From positions 1 to 16,024 of the forward strand of contig JAKCAB010000221.1 of NCBI GenBank assembly GCA_021839785.1: a stretch of DNA of 16,024 nt. The letters are read 5' to 3'. The translations under genes were made by a program, and so were the position numbers. Of the stretch, positions 6,730 through 15,264 are shown piece after piece (position 1 is the first letter of the stretch; the number at the start of each line of letters is the position of its first letter). Source of the DNA: a bacterium (GTDB lineage: Bacteria > Verrucomicrobiota > Verrucomicrobiae > Limisphaerales > J093). A model generated the notes under the pieces. It was not told where the DNA came from and did no database searches. It saw nothing but the letters and a program-made list of their open reading frames with translations.

Positions 6730-9700
6730 ATGAAGCGGCTTTTGACATTCCTGGCGGGGGCAGCAGTGCTGCCGGTGCTCGTGCGCGCCGGCTCGAGTAC
6801 CCTGCCCATTTACATCAACTCGGGCACCATCGTCACCAACCCGCCGCAAATCGACGCCACGGCGTTTGTCAATCTGGGCACGTTCCAGGCGTTCACGCCG
6901 TTGCCGTACGATTTCACGATGACGCTGCCGTACGATTTCACGAATACGCGGTACTACACGAACCGCGGCGCCATGATCGGTGTGCCGGGCTTTCGATTCG
7001 ACTACATCGACGACAACGGTTTCCATCGCCCGTCGGCCAATTTCGTCAACGACAATTCCGGCCGGGTCGCCGCACTGGAGTATTACGTGCTTCCGGACTA
7101 TTGGGGACCAGGCGCCTATAGCCAGACGATGCTGCTGATCTCGGCCACGAACGTAGCCAGTTCGGGCTATATCGGCGTGGGGAACGCCGGCATCCTCTCG
7201 ATCACCGGTCAAAACGTGAATTTGTCTCGCGGCAGCTTGGAAGTGCAGCCGCTAACCTCGTTCGGCTTCGCCAACGCGATATTCGATGTCGATCGGGACA
7301 ACGTACCGGACTCTTTCTACCCCGACAGCGCGATGTTCGACCTTTACTGGGGTTCCGGCGTACAGGATCCGCCGCCGATTTTCGGTCCCATCAACACGGC
7401 GGCGATTCTGCGACCGCAGAGCGGGGGCTTCCTGGTCAACTCCCCATTCCATGCGGTGACGAACAAGTTCGGATGGTTCCTGACCGGTGTCAGCACTTTC
7501 ATTCCACCCGAGTATAACACCTCGTTTGGCAACACCGGCGTCGTGGGCTTTACTGGGTTGACCCTGACTAACTTCGATGGGTCGATCTCGAACCTGATCA
7601 TGCCCACCAATATTTATCGCCAGGCGGTCCTTGTGGGGGTGGGCGACACCAATTTCACGGTTCGGACCAAATTCGGCCCTCCCGGTCCGGCCGGAATGGG
7701 TATGGGCACCGTGGCGGTCGAGATTGCCTCCCAAACGACCAACGTCATCACGGCTTCGGCTGAAACCAGTGCCATCTACTTCGTGGATTACTTGGGATAC
7801 AATACCAACACGCTGTCCTTGACGAATCTGTTGGTTTGGGTGCCGACGATGCGGCCTTACGCCTATCGGATCTACCGGGAGCAGCCGTTCGAGTTTGCCA
7901 TCGGTGCCAACGGTAATAGTCCGATTTTCAACTCGTTCCTTTACGATTTGAGCTTCTCCAACGTGTATGCGACCAACTTGTACGCCGGTTACGGGGGCTT
8001 CATCGACAATCTCGAAAACCGTCCGCCGCCGGTGCCGGGCGTCGATGTGACCAACACGAGCGGGCGGATCGAGATTGCGGGCGACACCGTTGACTTGAGT
8101 AACACCCGCATCCGGGGCATGAGCACGGTGAGTATCAAGGCCAAGCACCTGAAGAACAGCGCCGGCGCGAAGATCGATGTTCCGAATCTCATTTACGACA
8201 TGGCTTCCACCAACGGTCTGCTGACCATCCAGAGCCTGTCGAAGGACTCGACGCACGCCGTTAATGGCAACATCTACGCCTGGAGTGGCGTGTGGTCGAA
8301 CCAGTTTGCCTTGGTGCTGTCGAACTGGTTCATCGACGCCAACACGAATTATTTCAACCCCGTTACCAACCCGGTGGATGTCAGCATCTACTGTCTTGTG
8401 CTCAGCGCCGATTTGCTCACAAGGACCCAACAGGTGGTTACCCACACGCTCGCTCTGGCGAGTACGAACGTGGTGATCGACGATCCTTTTCTGGTGAGCA
8501 GCAAAATGGACATTGCGGCTGAGAGCTTGACCGTGAACAGCAACTTCTCGCTGGGCGGGCCGCTGGTGAACTGGACGGGCGACCTGACGCCGGGGTTGCG
8601 GTACATGACCAACAACGGAACGATCAACATCCCGAACGTCGCTTACTACGGGGGCGATTATCCGGCCGGCCAGCAACTACTGCAAATGGTCAACACCGGG
8701 ACGCTCCGGGCGGGCGCGCACGAAATCGCGTGCGACTTCTTCCAAGATTCCGGGACCATCCAAAACAACAACGACCTGCGAGTGTTCGCGAACACGGCGG
8801 TCCTGGATAGCGCTTACGAAAACGCCAGCGGAGCGGTCCACTATTATGGCAACGATTACAAACTGCGGAACACCCACGTCGTTGCCAGCCGGGGCTTCTT
8901 CATCAATGTCACGAACAGCTTTAGCGACGTGGGGGCGGGGGCCAACAATTTGATCGAGTTGTCCGACGGTTTCAGCCTGCTGCGCAAACCCGCTTACGGT
9001 GACCTGCTGGGCACCACCTTCCGCACTCGCGCCCCCCAGTTTACCAGCGTGTCCCATACTTGGGCCGCGGCGGACCGCGGCGCGCGCAAAGACGGTTTCA
9101 AGGACAACGCGGCGATCGGCCGGCTCGTGCTGGACAGTCTGCCGAACGGGGAACTGCGTTTCGGACCGCCCACGGACGGCATGGGCACCCCGCTGCCCGG
9201 CAACTACGCGCTGTATGTGGATTACCTCGAGTTTGCTACGAACAGCGTGGCTTTGGATCCCGCGGCCTATATCGTGATCGAACCGGGGCTGAACATCTAC
9301 TTTGCCGCCTCCAACCTGGGCGAAGAGGAAATCGACGGCCTGTTCGGCGGCCAGTTGCACTGGGTGAAAGATTATGCTGGACCGGCGAGTGGCGTGGATG
9401 TGGCTTTGCGCAACGGCAAGACCCTGCATGTAAACGTCGGTTTGGTGGACAGCAAGACCATTGACTCGGATGGCGACGGGCTGGCCAACGGCTACGACCA
9501 ATATCCGTTCGACGACGTGCTGATCACCGATTTCAAGATCCTCAGCACGGATCCGTACACGACCCAGTTGTCTTGGCGGGCGGCCGCCCAGACCGGGTAC
9601 GCGGTCGAGTACGTCACCAATCTCGTGGCACCGATGTGGACGGTGTTCGCCGCCGCCACCAACGCCGCGCCGACGATCCAGACTTTGACGGTAACGAATT

Positions 9701-9756
9701 TGGTCAGCCCGGCCGGTGGCGGGCAGCGGTATTACCGGGTCCGCTATGACCCATAG
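6730..9756 (+). CDS. Very large exported repetitive (beta-helix-like) protein
   Basis: Predicted surface or secreted protein of 1008 residues; function unknown. The signal peptide is clear (KRLL start, 'FLAGAAVLPVLVRA' core, cleavage near residue 20). The body is rich in Asn, Thr, Gly and aromatics, with few charged residues. Stretches such as 'GRIEIAGDTVDLSNTRIRG' (about 446) and 'NNGTINIPNVAYYGG' have the short-strand rhythm of right-handed beta-helix or filamentous-haemagglutinin-like proteins. A conserved-looking segment 'YVDYLEFATNS' lies near 829, a calcium-type loop 'DSDGDGLANGYDQYPFD' at about 912-928, and the C-terminal module (about 940-1008) ends 'YYRVRYDP', related to that of the propeller protein. 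It begins 47 bases after the preceding stop and probably belongs to the same transcript. The beta-helix assignment is an inference from composition and rhythm only. Confidence 0.83.
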   Translation: MKRLLTFLAGAAVLPVLVRAGSSTLPIYINSGTIVTNPPQIDATAFVNLGTFQAFTPLPYDFTMTLPYDFTNTRYYTNRGAMIGVPGFRFDYIDDNGFHRPSANFVNDNSGRVAALEYYVLPDYWGPGAYSQTMLLISATNVASSGYIGVGNAGILSITGQNVNLSRGSLEVQPLTSFGFANAIFDVDRDNVPDSFYPDSAMFDLYWGSGVQDPPPIFGPINTAAILRPQSGGFLVNSPFHAVTNKFGWFLTGVSTFIPPEYNTSFGNTGVVGFTGLTLTNFDGSISNLIMPTNIYRQAVLVGVGDTNFTVRTKFGPPGPAGMGMGTVAVEIASQTTNVITASAETSAIYFVDYLGYNTNTLSLTNLLVWVPTMRPYAYRIYREQPFEFAIGANGNSPIFNSFLYDLSFSNVYATNLYAGYGGFIDNLENRPPPVPGVDVTNTSGRIEIAGDTVDLSNTRIRGMSTVSIKAKHLKNSAGAKIDVPNLIYDMASTNGLLTIQSLSKDSTHAVNGNIYAWSGVWSNQFALVLSNWFIDANTNYFNPVTNPVDVSIYCLVLSADLLTRTQQVVTHTLALASTNVVIDDPFLVSSKMDIAAESLTVNSNFSLGGPLVNWTGDLTPGLRYMTNNGTINIPNVAYYGGDYPAGQQLLQMVNTGTLRAGAHEIACDFFQDSGTIQNNNDLRVFANTAVLDSAYENASGAVHYYGNDYKLRNTHVVASRGFFINVTNSFSDVGAGANNLIELSDGFSLLRKPAYGDLLGTTFRTRAPQFTSVSHTWAAADRGARKDGFKDNAAIGRLVLDSLPNGELRFGPPTDGMGTPLPGNYALYVDYLEFATNSVALDPAAYIVIEPGLNIYFAASNLGEEEIDGLFGGQLHWVKDYAGPASGVDVALRNGKTLHVNVGLVDSKTIDSDGDGLANGYDQYPFDDVLITDFKILSTDPYTTQLSWRAAAQTGYAVEYVTNLVAPMWTVFAAATNAAPTIQTLTVTNLVSPAGGGQRYYRVRYDP
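6902..6943 (+). repeat. 24-bp tandem duplication in coding sequence
   Basis: TGCCGTACGATTTCACGA occurs at 6902-6919 and again at 6926-6943, a 24-bp period encoding LPYDFTMT then LPYDFTNT. The copies keep the reading frame and are nearly identical at the DNA level, so the duplication looks recent. Confidence 0.85.
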
Positions 9757-9784
9757 TTGGCGGCTCCCAACCGGAGAGTTGACG

Positions 9785-9829
9785 GGCGCGTCCGTGCCCT
9801 CGTGCGCGGCGCGCCTGTGTGTTAGTTTT
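9785..9829 (+). terminator. Possible weak terminator before the M36 gene
   Basis: GGCGCG (9785-9790) can pair with CGCGCC (9810-9815) around a 19-base GC-rich loop, followed by a T-rich run (TGTGTGTTAGTTTT). The stem is short and the loop long, so this is a weak candidate. If real, it would separate the exported-protein operon from the peptidase gene. Confidence 0.25.
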
Positions 9830-9836
9830 CAACCGC

Positions 9837-9843
9837 AGAGGTG
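9837..9843 (+). promoter_or_regulatory. Shine-Dalgarno of the M36 peptidase gene
   Basis: AGAGGTG lies five bases before the ATG at 9849. It is the clearest ribosome binding site in the window and decides the start: the in-frame GTG at 9819 would add ten residues ahead of a complete signal peptide and has no such site. Confidence 0.7.
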
Positions 9844-9848
9844 ATTCG

Positions 9849-12800
9849 ATGAAGACGCGTGTCCTAAAGGCCGCCTTGGTGGGCGGCGCGATCCTGAGCC
9901 TGGCCTCGCTCCAGGCCTTTCAGAGTCCCACGGTGGCTACGCTGCCAAACGTGGACAAGCGGGCGCCTGCCAGCGGCCCGAGTCTCATGCTTACCACCCC
10001 CCCGCGGACCTTCGGTTTCACGCCCGCGCAAACCCAGGCGGCGGCAAACCTCCGCAACCGCATTCCCAGTCTCGTGGTGTCGGCGCACAACCTCACCCGC
10101 TCTCCCCGTCTGGTGACCGCCGAAACCGGATTCCTGACCGGTCGGGGTGGCGTGGGCGGTGGCGTGTCCGCGCAAACGCTCGCGACGATTCCGGCCAACG
10201 ATCCGCATCGTGTGGTCAAGGCTTTCCTGGCCGAGAACCGGGCGTTGTTCGGCTACGGCCCGGACAGTCTCGATAACGCGGTGGTGAAGCGCGATTACGT
10301 CACCAAGCACAATGGTCTCCACACGACCGTCTGGGAACAGCAGGTCGCCGGCATCTCGGTTTTCGAAGCGGTGCTGCAAAGCCACGTCACCGCCAAAGGC
10401 GAATTGGTGGGCATCGCCAGCCAGTTCGTGACCGATCCCGTGACCGCGGCGGAGCAAGGCACGCCCGCCTGGGCGGCGCTGACTCAAAACCCGCCGATCC
10501 CGATGGCCCGGGCCCTGGCGAAGGCCGCGGCGGACGTGGGCGATCAAGTGGACGAAGCCGCGGTGCGTCGGATCAGCGAACCGGTGGGCGCCGAAATGGA
10601 CACCAAGCTGCGCGCGCCGCTGCTGAGCGGCGATAGCTACGCCAAGCTCATCTGGCTGCCGATGAACGCCGGTTCGCTGCGGCTGGCCTGGCAGGTGATT
10701 TTTGTGAGCAAGGCGCGCCAGGAAATGTACCTGAGCGTGGTGGATGCCCAGACGGGCCAGGTGGTGGTGCGCCACAATCTGACCTGCTACGCCGCACCGG
10801 CGACCCCGGTGGCGGCGACCTACAACGTGTTCCTGGGCGAAAGCCCGTCGCCCTTCAACCCCGGCTGGCAGGTGCCCAATGACGAGCAGCCGCCCCTCCA
10901 GCCGCGGACGTTGGTGACCAATCTAACCGCTCTTGACCTGACTGCGTCGCCGTCCGGGTGGCTTGATGCGGCCGATCAGTTTACCGGCGCGTACACCACG
11001 ACCGGCAACAACGTGGATGCCCACGCGGACTTGGACGACGACAACAACCCCGACCTGCCGCGGCCCTCCTCGACGCAGGATCCGCCGGTGTTCGACTTTC
11101 TGTTGGACCTTACCATCCAACCCGTTACCCACACGAATGCCACCGTGGTGAATCTGTTCTACCTGAACAATTTCATGCACGACAAGTTGTACGAACTCGG
11201 CTTCACCGAGGCGGCCGGCAACTTCCAGAACAACAACTTCGGTCGGGGCGGTTTGGGCAACGACGCCGTGCAGGCCGACGCTTTGGATGGCGCGCTTCTG
11301 AACGACTTCGCGCACCGCAACAACGCGAACTTTTACCCGCCGCCGGACGGCTATCCAGGCCGGATGCAGATGTATATCTTCGACGGGCCGGTGCCGAATC
11401 GCGACGGCTCGCTGGATGCGAACATTGTCTGTCACGAATATACGCACGGCTTGAGCGGCCGGTTGGTGGGTGCGGGCGTGGGCATCACGGCCCTGCAAAC
11501 CGCGGGCATGGGCGAAGGCTGGTCGGACTTCTATTCGCTGGCCTTGCTGAGCAAGGAAACCGACGACCCGCACGCCTGTTACCAGGAAGGCGCCTACGCG
11601 AGTTACCTCCTGTCGGATCTGACGGAGAATTATTACTTCGGCATCCGGCGCTATCCGTATTCCACGGACATGCTCAAGAATCCGCTGACGTTCAAGGACA
11701 TCGATCCGACTCAGGCAGACACGCATTTCGGCATTCCGAAGAGCCCGGTGGCGTACGACTACGCGCCGGAGGTTCACAACCAGGGCGAAGTCTGGTGCAT
11801 GATGCTTTGGGAGATGCGGGCCAATTTGATCGACACCTATGGCGCAGCCACCGGCAACCAGCTCGCCATGCAGTTGGTCACCGACGGGATGAAGCTGGGT
11901 CCGGCCAATCCGACTTTCGTGGAGACGCGGGATGCGATCGTACAAGCCGACGAAGTCCTTACCGGCGGGGCCAACGCCGCCGAAATCTGGACGGCTTTCG
12001 CCAAACGCGGTCTGGGCTACGGCGCCACGGCCCCCGACAGCGACACAACCCTCGGCGTGGTGGAATCTTACGATCTGCCGCCGGGCGTCGGCATCCAGCC
12101 GCCCACGGGCGTACTCTCGCTGACGGTGATTCCGCCCGACCGCTCCACCGTTCTGAGTGGCACGAACATGCCGGTTTACATCCGGGTCCGCGATGGCGTC
12201 GGCGTCACCAACGCCACGGTCACCGCCAAGGTCAATGGCTCGATCGACCTCCCCATCAACAACGGAGGCACGACGCCGGACGCCCGACCGGCGGATTCGA
12301 TTTACACGGGCCTTCTCGACGTGCCAGTCAACGCGACGAACATCACCCTCTACATAACGGCCAACGCGCCGGACAAGACCAACGCCACCTTGTCGGTGAA
12401 CTATTTCGTGGCGCAGCAGCCGGTCAACGACCTCTTCAAAAACCGCGCCAAGGTCAACGCGCCGGGCGGCTATTTCTTCACCAACAACAAGTACGCCACC
12501 ACGGAAACGGGCGAACCGGCGCCGGCGGGAATCAGCAACTTCGTGGCCTCGCTGTGGTGGAGTTGGACGCCGACCAATGACAGCCCCGTTTTGGTGGACA
12601 CCGCCGGCAGCGCCTTCCAGAGCGTCGTGGGCGTGTACACCGGCAACAACCTGACCAACCTCACCGAGGTGACATCGGTGGGCTCGGTCCCGCAACGCAA
12701 ACAGAGCTACCTGTACTTCGATGCCAAGAAGGGCCAGACTTATCAGATCTCGGTCGCCGGTGCGAGTCCGGCCAGCGCCGGCGTGCTCCAGTTGCGCATC

Positions 12801-14378
12801 ACGCCCAACGGCTCGCCGGACATTACGCCGCCGGTCGTCACGGTTTCGCGCCCGCCCAGCGGCTATATCTGGACCAACAACGTCGTGGATGTGGTCGCCA
12901 CCGCGGTCGATCCCGAACCGCTGGCCAGCGGCGTGGACCAGATCACTTTCCAGGTCGGCCCGCGGAGCTTCGGCCCGGCCGAACCGGCCGCCGCCCTCGC
13001 GGAAGGCAGCACCACCAACCGCATTGCTTTGAGCGAAGGCCGCAACACCATCACGGTCACGGCCACTGACCTGGCGGGCAATGCCAGCATGACCAACATC
13101 CTGGTGACTTACCGCCGGCCGGAACCGCCGAACGATCACTTCGTGAACGCGACGCGGCTGCAAGGCGACGCGGGCACGAACAGCGTTTCCAACGCGCTCG
13201 CCACCCGGGAAAATGGCGAGCCACGCCACGCCGGTAACGACGGTGGGAAATCGGTTTGGTGGAAATGGTGGGCGCCCAGCGACGGAGTATTGCTGCTGAG
13301 TACCGAGGGCAGCGATTTCGATACGCTCCTGGGCCTTTACACGGGTGAGCGCGTGGACATCCTTCGGACTGTCACTTCCAACGATGACGCTTACGAAGGC
13401 GCCAGGTTCAGCAAAATCCGCCAGGCGGTGCGCTCGAATGTCGTTTACTCCATCGCGGTGGATGGCTTCAACGCGGCCACCGGCCAGGTGCAACTGGCCT
13501 ACTCGTTCGTGCCCTCGAAGCTTTACCAGCTCACGGTCGGCCCGGCTTCGGGCGGCGCGACCTATCCGCCCGCCGGCGTGATCGACGTGGAAGCCAACGC
13601 CAGCGTGCAACTGGCGGCGGATCCTGATCCGGGTTACGAATTCACCGGCTGGCAGGGGGACATCAACACTTCCGAGAATCCGGTGCCGGTGCCCGTCACC
13701 ACGAACATGACCGTGCAGGCCGTCTTCCGGCCGCAACCCATCGCCGACGACTTCGAGTCCGGTGGTCTGGGGCAACAGCCTTGGGTGACTGGCGGCGATG
13801 TGCCTTGGTACGTCACCGACGAGACTGCCGCGCTCGGGAAGTACTCGGTGCGCTCGGGCAAAATCGGCAACAACCAGACCAGCTCGCTCACACTCGCCAA
13901 GACGTTGCGGGCGGGAACGGCAAGTTGCGATGTCCGCGTGAGTTCCGAGGCGAACTACGACTTCCTCCAATTCTACGTGGACGGAACCTTGGTTCAGCAA
14001 TGGACCGGTGAAGTCGGCTGGACCAAGTTCGAGTTCGCCGTGACCGCGGGCGACCACACCCTGGAATGGCGCTACGTCAAGGATCCGGCCCGCAGCCTCG
14101 GTTCGGACGCGGCGTTCATCGACAACGTGGCGTTGCCGGTCGCGGTGCCGAACGACGGCACCCGGCCGGTGCTCTCCATCGGCCGCGCCTTCACCGGCGG
14201 GGTGGAAATCCGCCTGCGAGGTCAGACCAACCAAATCTACGTGATCCAGGCGGCCACGAACTTCCCGGCTCGCTGGCAGGGGATCTACACCAACCAGGCG
14301 AGCTTCGGCGAGCTTCGGTTTATCGATCCGGACTCCGTCACCATTCCGAGCCGGGTGTATCGCGGCGTCGCGCCTTGA
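9849..14378 (+). CDS. Secreted M36 (fungalysin-type) zinc metallopeptidase with multi-domain tail
   Basis: Extracellular endopeptidase precursor of 1509 residues. A signal peptide covers about 1-25. An FTP/PepSY-type inhibitory propeptide spans about 121-315 ('VVKAFLAENRALFGYG', 'SVVDAQTGQVVVRHNLT'). The M36 catalytic domain covers about 330-745, with zinc motif HEYTH (H529, E530 catalytic, H533) and third ligand E556 in 'GMGEGWSDF'; all key residues are present. The tail holds: an Ig-like region (750-855); a first 'ND.F ... GEP ... WWSW' module (about 859-980); another Ig-like domain (990-1090); a second, better conserved copy (about 1093-1222, 'ENGEPRHAGNDGGKSVWWKW'); an InlB-B-repeat-like domain (about 1226-1295, 'GYEFTGWQGDINTSENPV'); a jelly-roll or MAM-like domain starting 'DDFESGG' (about 1298-1425); and a C-terminal module related to the YYRV type. 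Bacterial M36 enzymes are usually shorter, so the tail is a notable extension. A strong terminator follows. Confidence 0.93.
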   Translation: MKTRVLKAALVGGAILSLASLQAFQSPTVATLPNVDKRAPASGPSLMLTTPPRTFGFTPAQTQAAANLRNRIPSLVVSAHNLTRSPRLVTAETGFLTGRGGVGGGVSAQTLATIPANDPHRVVKAFLAENRALFGYGPDSLDNAVVKRDYVTKHNGLHTTVWEQQVAGISVFEAVLQSHVTAKGELVGIASQFVTDPVTAAEQGTPAWAALTQNPPIPMARALAKAAADVGDQVDEAAVRRISEPVGAEMDTKLRAPLLSGDSYAKLIWLPMNAGSLRLAWQVIFVSKARQEMYLSVVDAQTGQVVVRHNLTCYAAPATPVAATYNVFLGESPSPFNPGWQVPNDEQPPLQPRTLVTNLTALDLTASPSGWLDAADQFTGAYTTTGNNVDAHADLDDDNNPDLPRPSSTQDPPVFDFLLDLTIQPVTHTNATVVNLFYLNNFMHDKLYELGFTEAAGNFQNNNFGRGGLGNDAVQADALDGALLNDFAHRNNANFYPPPDGYPGRMQMYIFDGPVPNRDGSLDANIVCHEYTHGLSGRLVGAGVGITALQTAGMGEGWSDFYSLALLSKETDDPHACYQEGAYASYLLSDLTENYYFGIRRYPYSTDMLKNPLTFKDIDPTQADTHFGIPKSPVAYDYAPEVHNQGEVWCMMLWEMRANLIDTYGAATGNQLAMQLVTDGMKLGPANPTFVETRDAIVQADEVLTGGANAAEIWTAFAKRGLGYGATAPDSDTTLGVVESYDLPPGVGIQPPTGVLSLTVIPPDRSTVLSGTNMPVYIRVRDGVGVTNATVTAKVNGSIDLPINNGGTTPDARPADSIYTGLLDVPVNATNITLYITANAPDKTNATLSVNYFVAQQPVNDLFKNRAKVNAPGGYFFTNNKYATTETGEPAPAGISNFVASLWWSWTPTNDSPVLVDTAGSAFQSVVGVYTGNNLTNLTEVTSVGSVPQRKQSYLYFDAKKGQTYQISVAGASPASAGVLQLRITPNGSPDITPPVVTVSRPPSGYIWTNNVVDVVATAVDPEPLASGVDQITFQVGPRSFGPAEPAAALAEGSTTNRIALSEGRNTITVTATDLAGNASMTNILVTYRRPEPPNDHFVNATRLQGDAGTNSVSNALATRENGEPRHAGNDGGKSVWWKWWAPSDGVLLLSTEGSDFDTLLGLYTGERVDILRTVTSNDDAYEGARFSKIRQAVRSNVVYSIAVDGFNAATGQVQLAYSFVPSKLYQLTVGPASGGATYPPAGVIDVEANASVQLAADPDPGYEFTGWQGDINTSENPVPVPVTTNMTVQAVFRPQPIADDFESGGLGQQPWVTGGDVPWYVTDETAALGKYSVRSGKIGNNQTSSLTLAKTLRAGTASCDVRVSSEANYDFLQFYVDGTLVQQWTGEVGWTKFEFAVTAGDHTLEWRYVKDPARSLGSDAAFIDNVALPVAVPNDGTRPVLSIGRAFTGGVEIRLRGQTNQIYVIQAATNFPARWQGIYTNQASFGELRFIDPDSVTIPSRVYRGVAP

Positions 14379-14417
14379 GGGCGGGTCCGCCGAGGTTCGC
14401 AGCATGTCCTCCTTTCC

Positions 14418-14454
14418 GCCGCGCGGTGGCCGCTCGCCGCGCGGCTTCGTTTTT
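14418..14454 (+). terminator. Rho-independent terminator after the M36 gene
   Basis: GCCGCGCGG (14418-14426) pairs perfectly with CCGCGCGGC (14437-14445) around a 10-base loop, and TTCGTTTTT follows directly. It lies 40 bases after the M36 stop, so it should end that transcript and leaves coaE needing its own promoter or readthrough. Confidence 0.7.
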
Positions 14455-14537
14455 GCAGACGGCAACGCCTGGGCTCTCGCCAGTGGCGGGCAACAGCTGC
14501 CGCCGGTCCGTCACGCCACCACTCTTTGCCTCGCGCG

Positions 14538-15134
14538 ATGAAACTCCTCGGACTTACGGGCGGCATCGGCATGGGCAAGTCGGCGGCGGCGGATTGTCTC
14601 CGGCAGCTTGGTCTGCCAGTCACGGACACCGACACGTTGGCGCGGGAACTGGTGGCGCCGGGCCAATCCGCTTTGCGGGAGATCCAACGCGCCTTCGGCG
14701 ACGGCGTCGTGGACGATGCAGGCGTTCTGCGCCGCGAGGAACTGGCCCGAATCGTGTTTGCAGACGACAACCGCCGCCGGGAGCTTGAGGCCATTTTGCA
14801 TCCGCGCATTCGGGCGGCGTGGTTGGCCGAGGCGGCGCGCTGGCGGGAGCGCGGTTGCCTGGCCGGCGGCGTGGTCATTCCGCTGCTTTTCGAGACGGAC
14901 GCCGCCTGGCAGTTTTCGGCCACGATCTGTGTGGCCTGCACGGCGGCGAGCCAGCAAGCGCGCTTGCGGGCGCGTGGCTGGTCGGAGGAGCAAATCACGC
15001 AGCGCATCCGTGCCCAGTGGCCGATCGAACGAAAAATCGCGGCGGCGCGCTACGTGATTTGGGCCGAAGGCGGACTGGCCAACACGGCCGGGCAACTCGC
15101 CCGCATTCTGCGTGGGGTGGGAGTGGTTCCGTGA
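14538..15134 (+). CDS. coaE: Dephospho-CoA kinase
   Basis: Cytoplasmic enzyme that phosphorylates the 3'-hydroxyl of dephospho-CoA with ATP, the last step of coenzyme A synthesis. The 198-residue length is typical for CoaE. The P-loop GLTGGIGMGKS occupies residues 5-15; 'DTDTLAREL' (30-38) supplies the usual Asp of the substrate-binding site; 'ILHPRIR' and 'VVIPLLFETD' match the conserved 'LHP' and 'PLLFE' motifs of the lid and CoA domains; and 'RLRARGWSEEQITQRIRAQW' matches the family's C-terminal helices. ATG 14538 is chosen over the in-frame TTG at 14526 because the P-loop normally begins a few residues from the N-terminus. No Shine-Dalgarno is visible. It is a housekeeping gene with no obvious functional link to the exported proteins around it. 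Confidence 0.96.
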   Translation: MKLLGLTGGIGMGKSAAADCLRQLGLPVTDTDTLARELVAPGQSALREIQRAFGDGVVDDAGVLRREELARIVFADDNRRRELEAILHPRIRAAWLAEAARWRERGCLAGGVVIPLLFETDAAWQFSATICVACTAASQQARLRARGWSEEQITQRIRAQWPIERKIAAARYVIWAEGGLANTAGQLARILRGVGVVP

Positions 15135-15217
15135 GCCACAGGAGCGACCGAAAATGCGGGAATCGTGGCGTGTTATTTGCTGTTTATCGAGGTTTGCGCG
15201 ACCAGTTTTGAATGCCC

Positions 15218-15246
15218 TTGCGACCGAAGTACCTGTCACCTAAAGT
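15218..15246 (+). promoter_or_regulatory. Candidate sigma70-type promoter for the right-edge gene
   Basis: TTGCGA (15218-15223) and TAAAGT (15241-15246) are 17 bases apart, each matching four of six consensus positions, and lie just upstream of the ATG at 15265 in the 130-base gap after coaE. Matches of this quality occur by chance, so this is only a candidate. Confidence 0.3.
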
Positions 15247-15264
15247 CGGTGCACCTGAAAAGCC

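Noticed and set aside
7252..8676. Open frame of 474 codons on the minus strand
   Set aside because: It is opposite the 1008-residue exported protein; composition and lack of any domain mark it as a shadow.
9779..9827. Promoter with TTGACG (9779) and TTAGTT (9822)
   Set aside because: The two elements are 37 bases apart, far from the roughly 17-base spacing needed, and no alternative -10 is present at the right distance.
10923..14465. Open frame of 1180 codons on the minus strand opposite the M36 gene
   Set aside because: It lies opposite a gene with full domain and active-site support; its product is Arg/His/Val-rich with no recognisable domain or signal, as expected for the complement of high-GC coding sequence.
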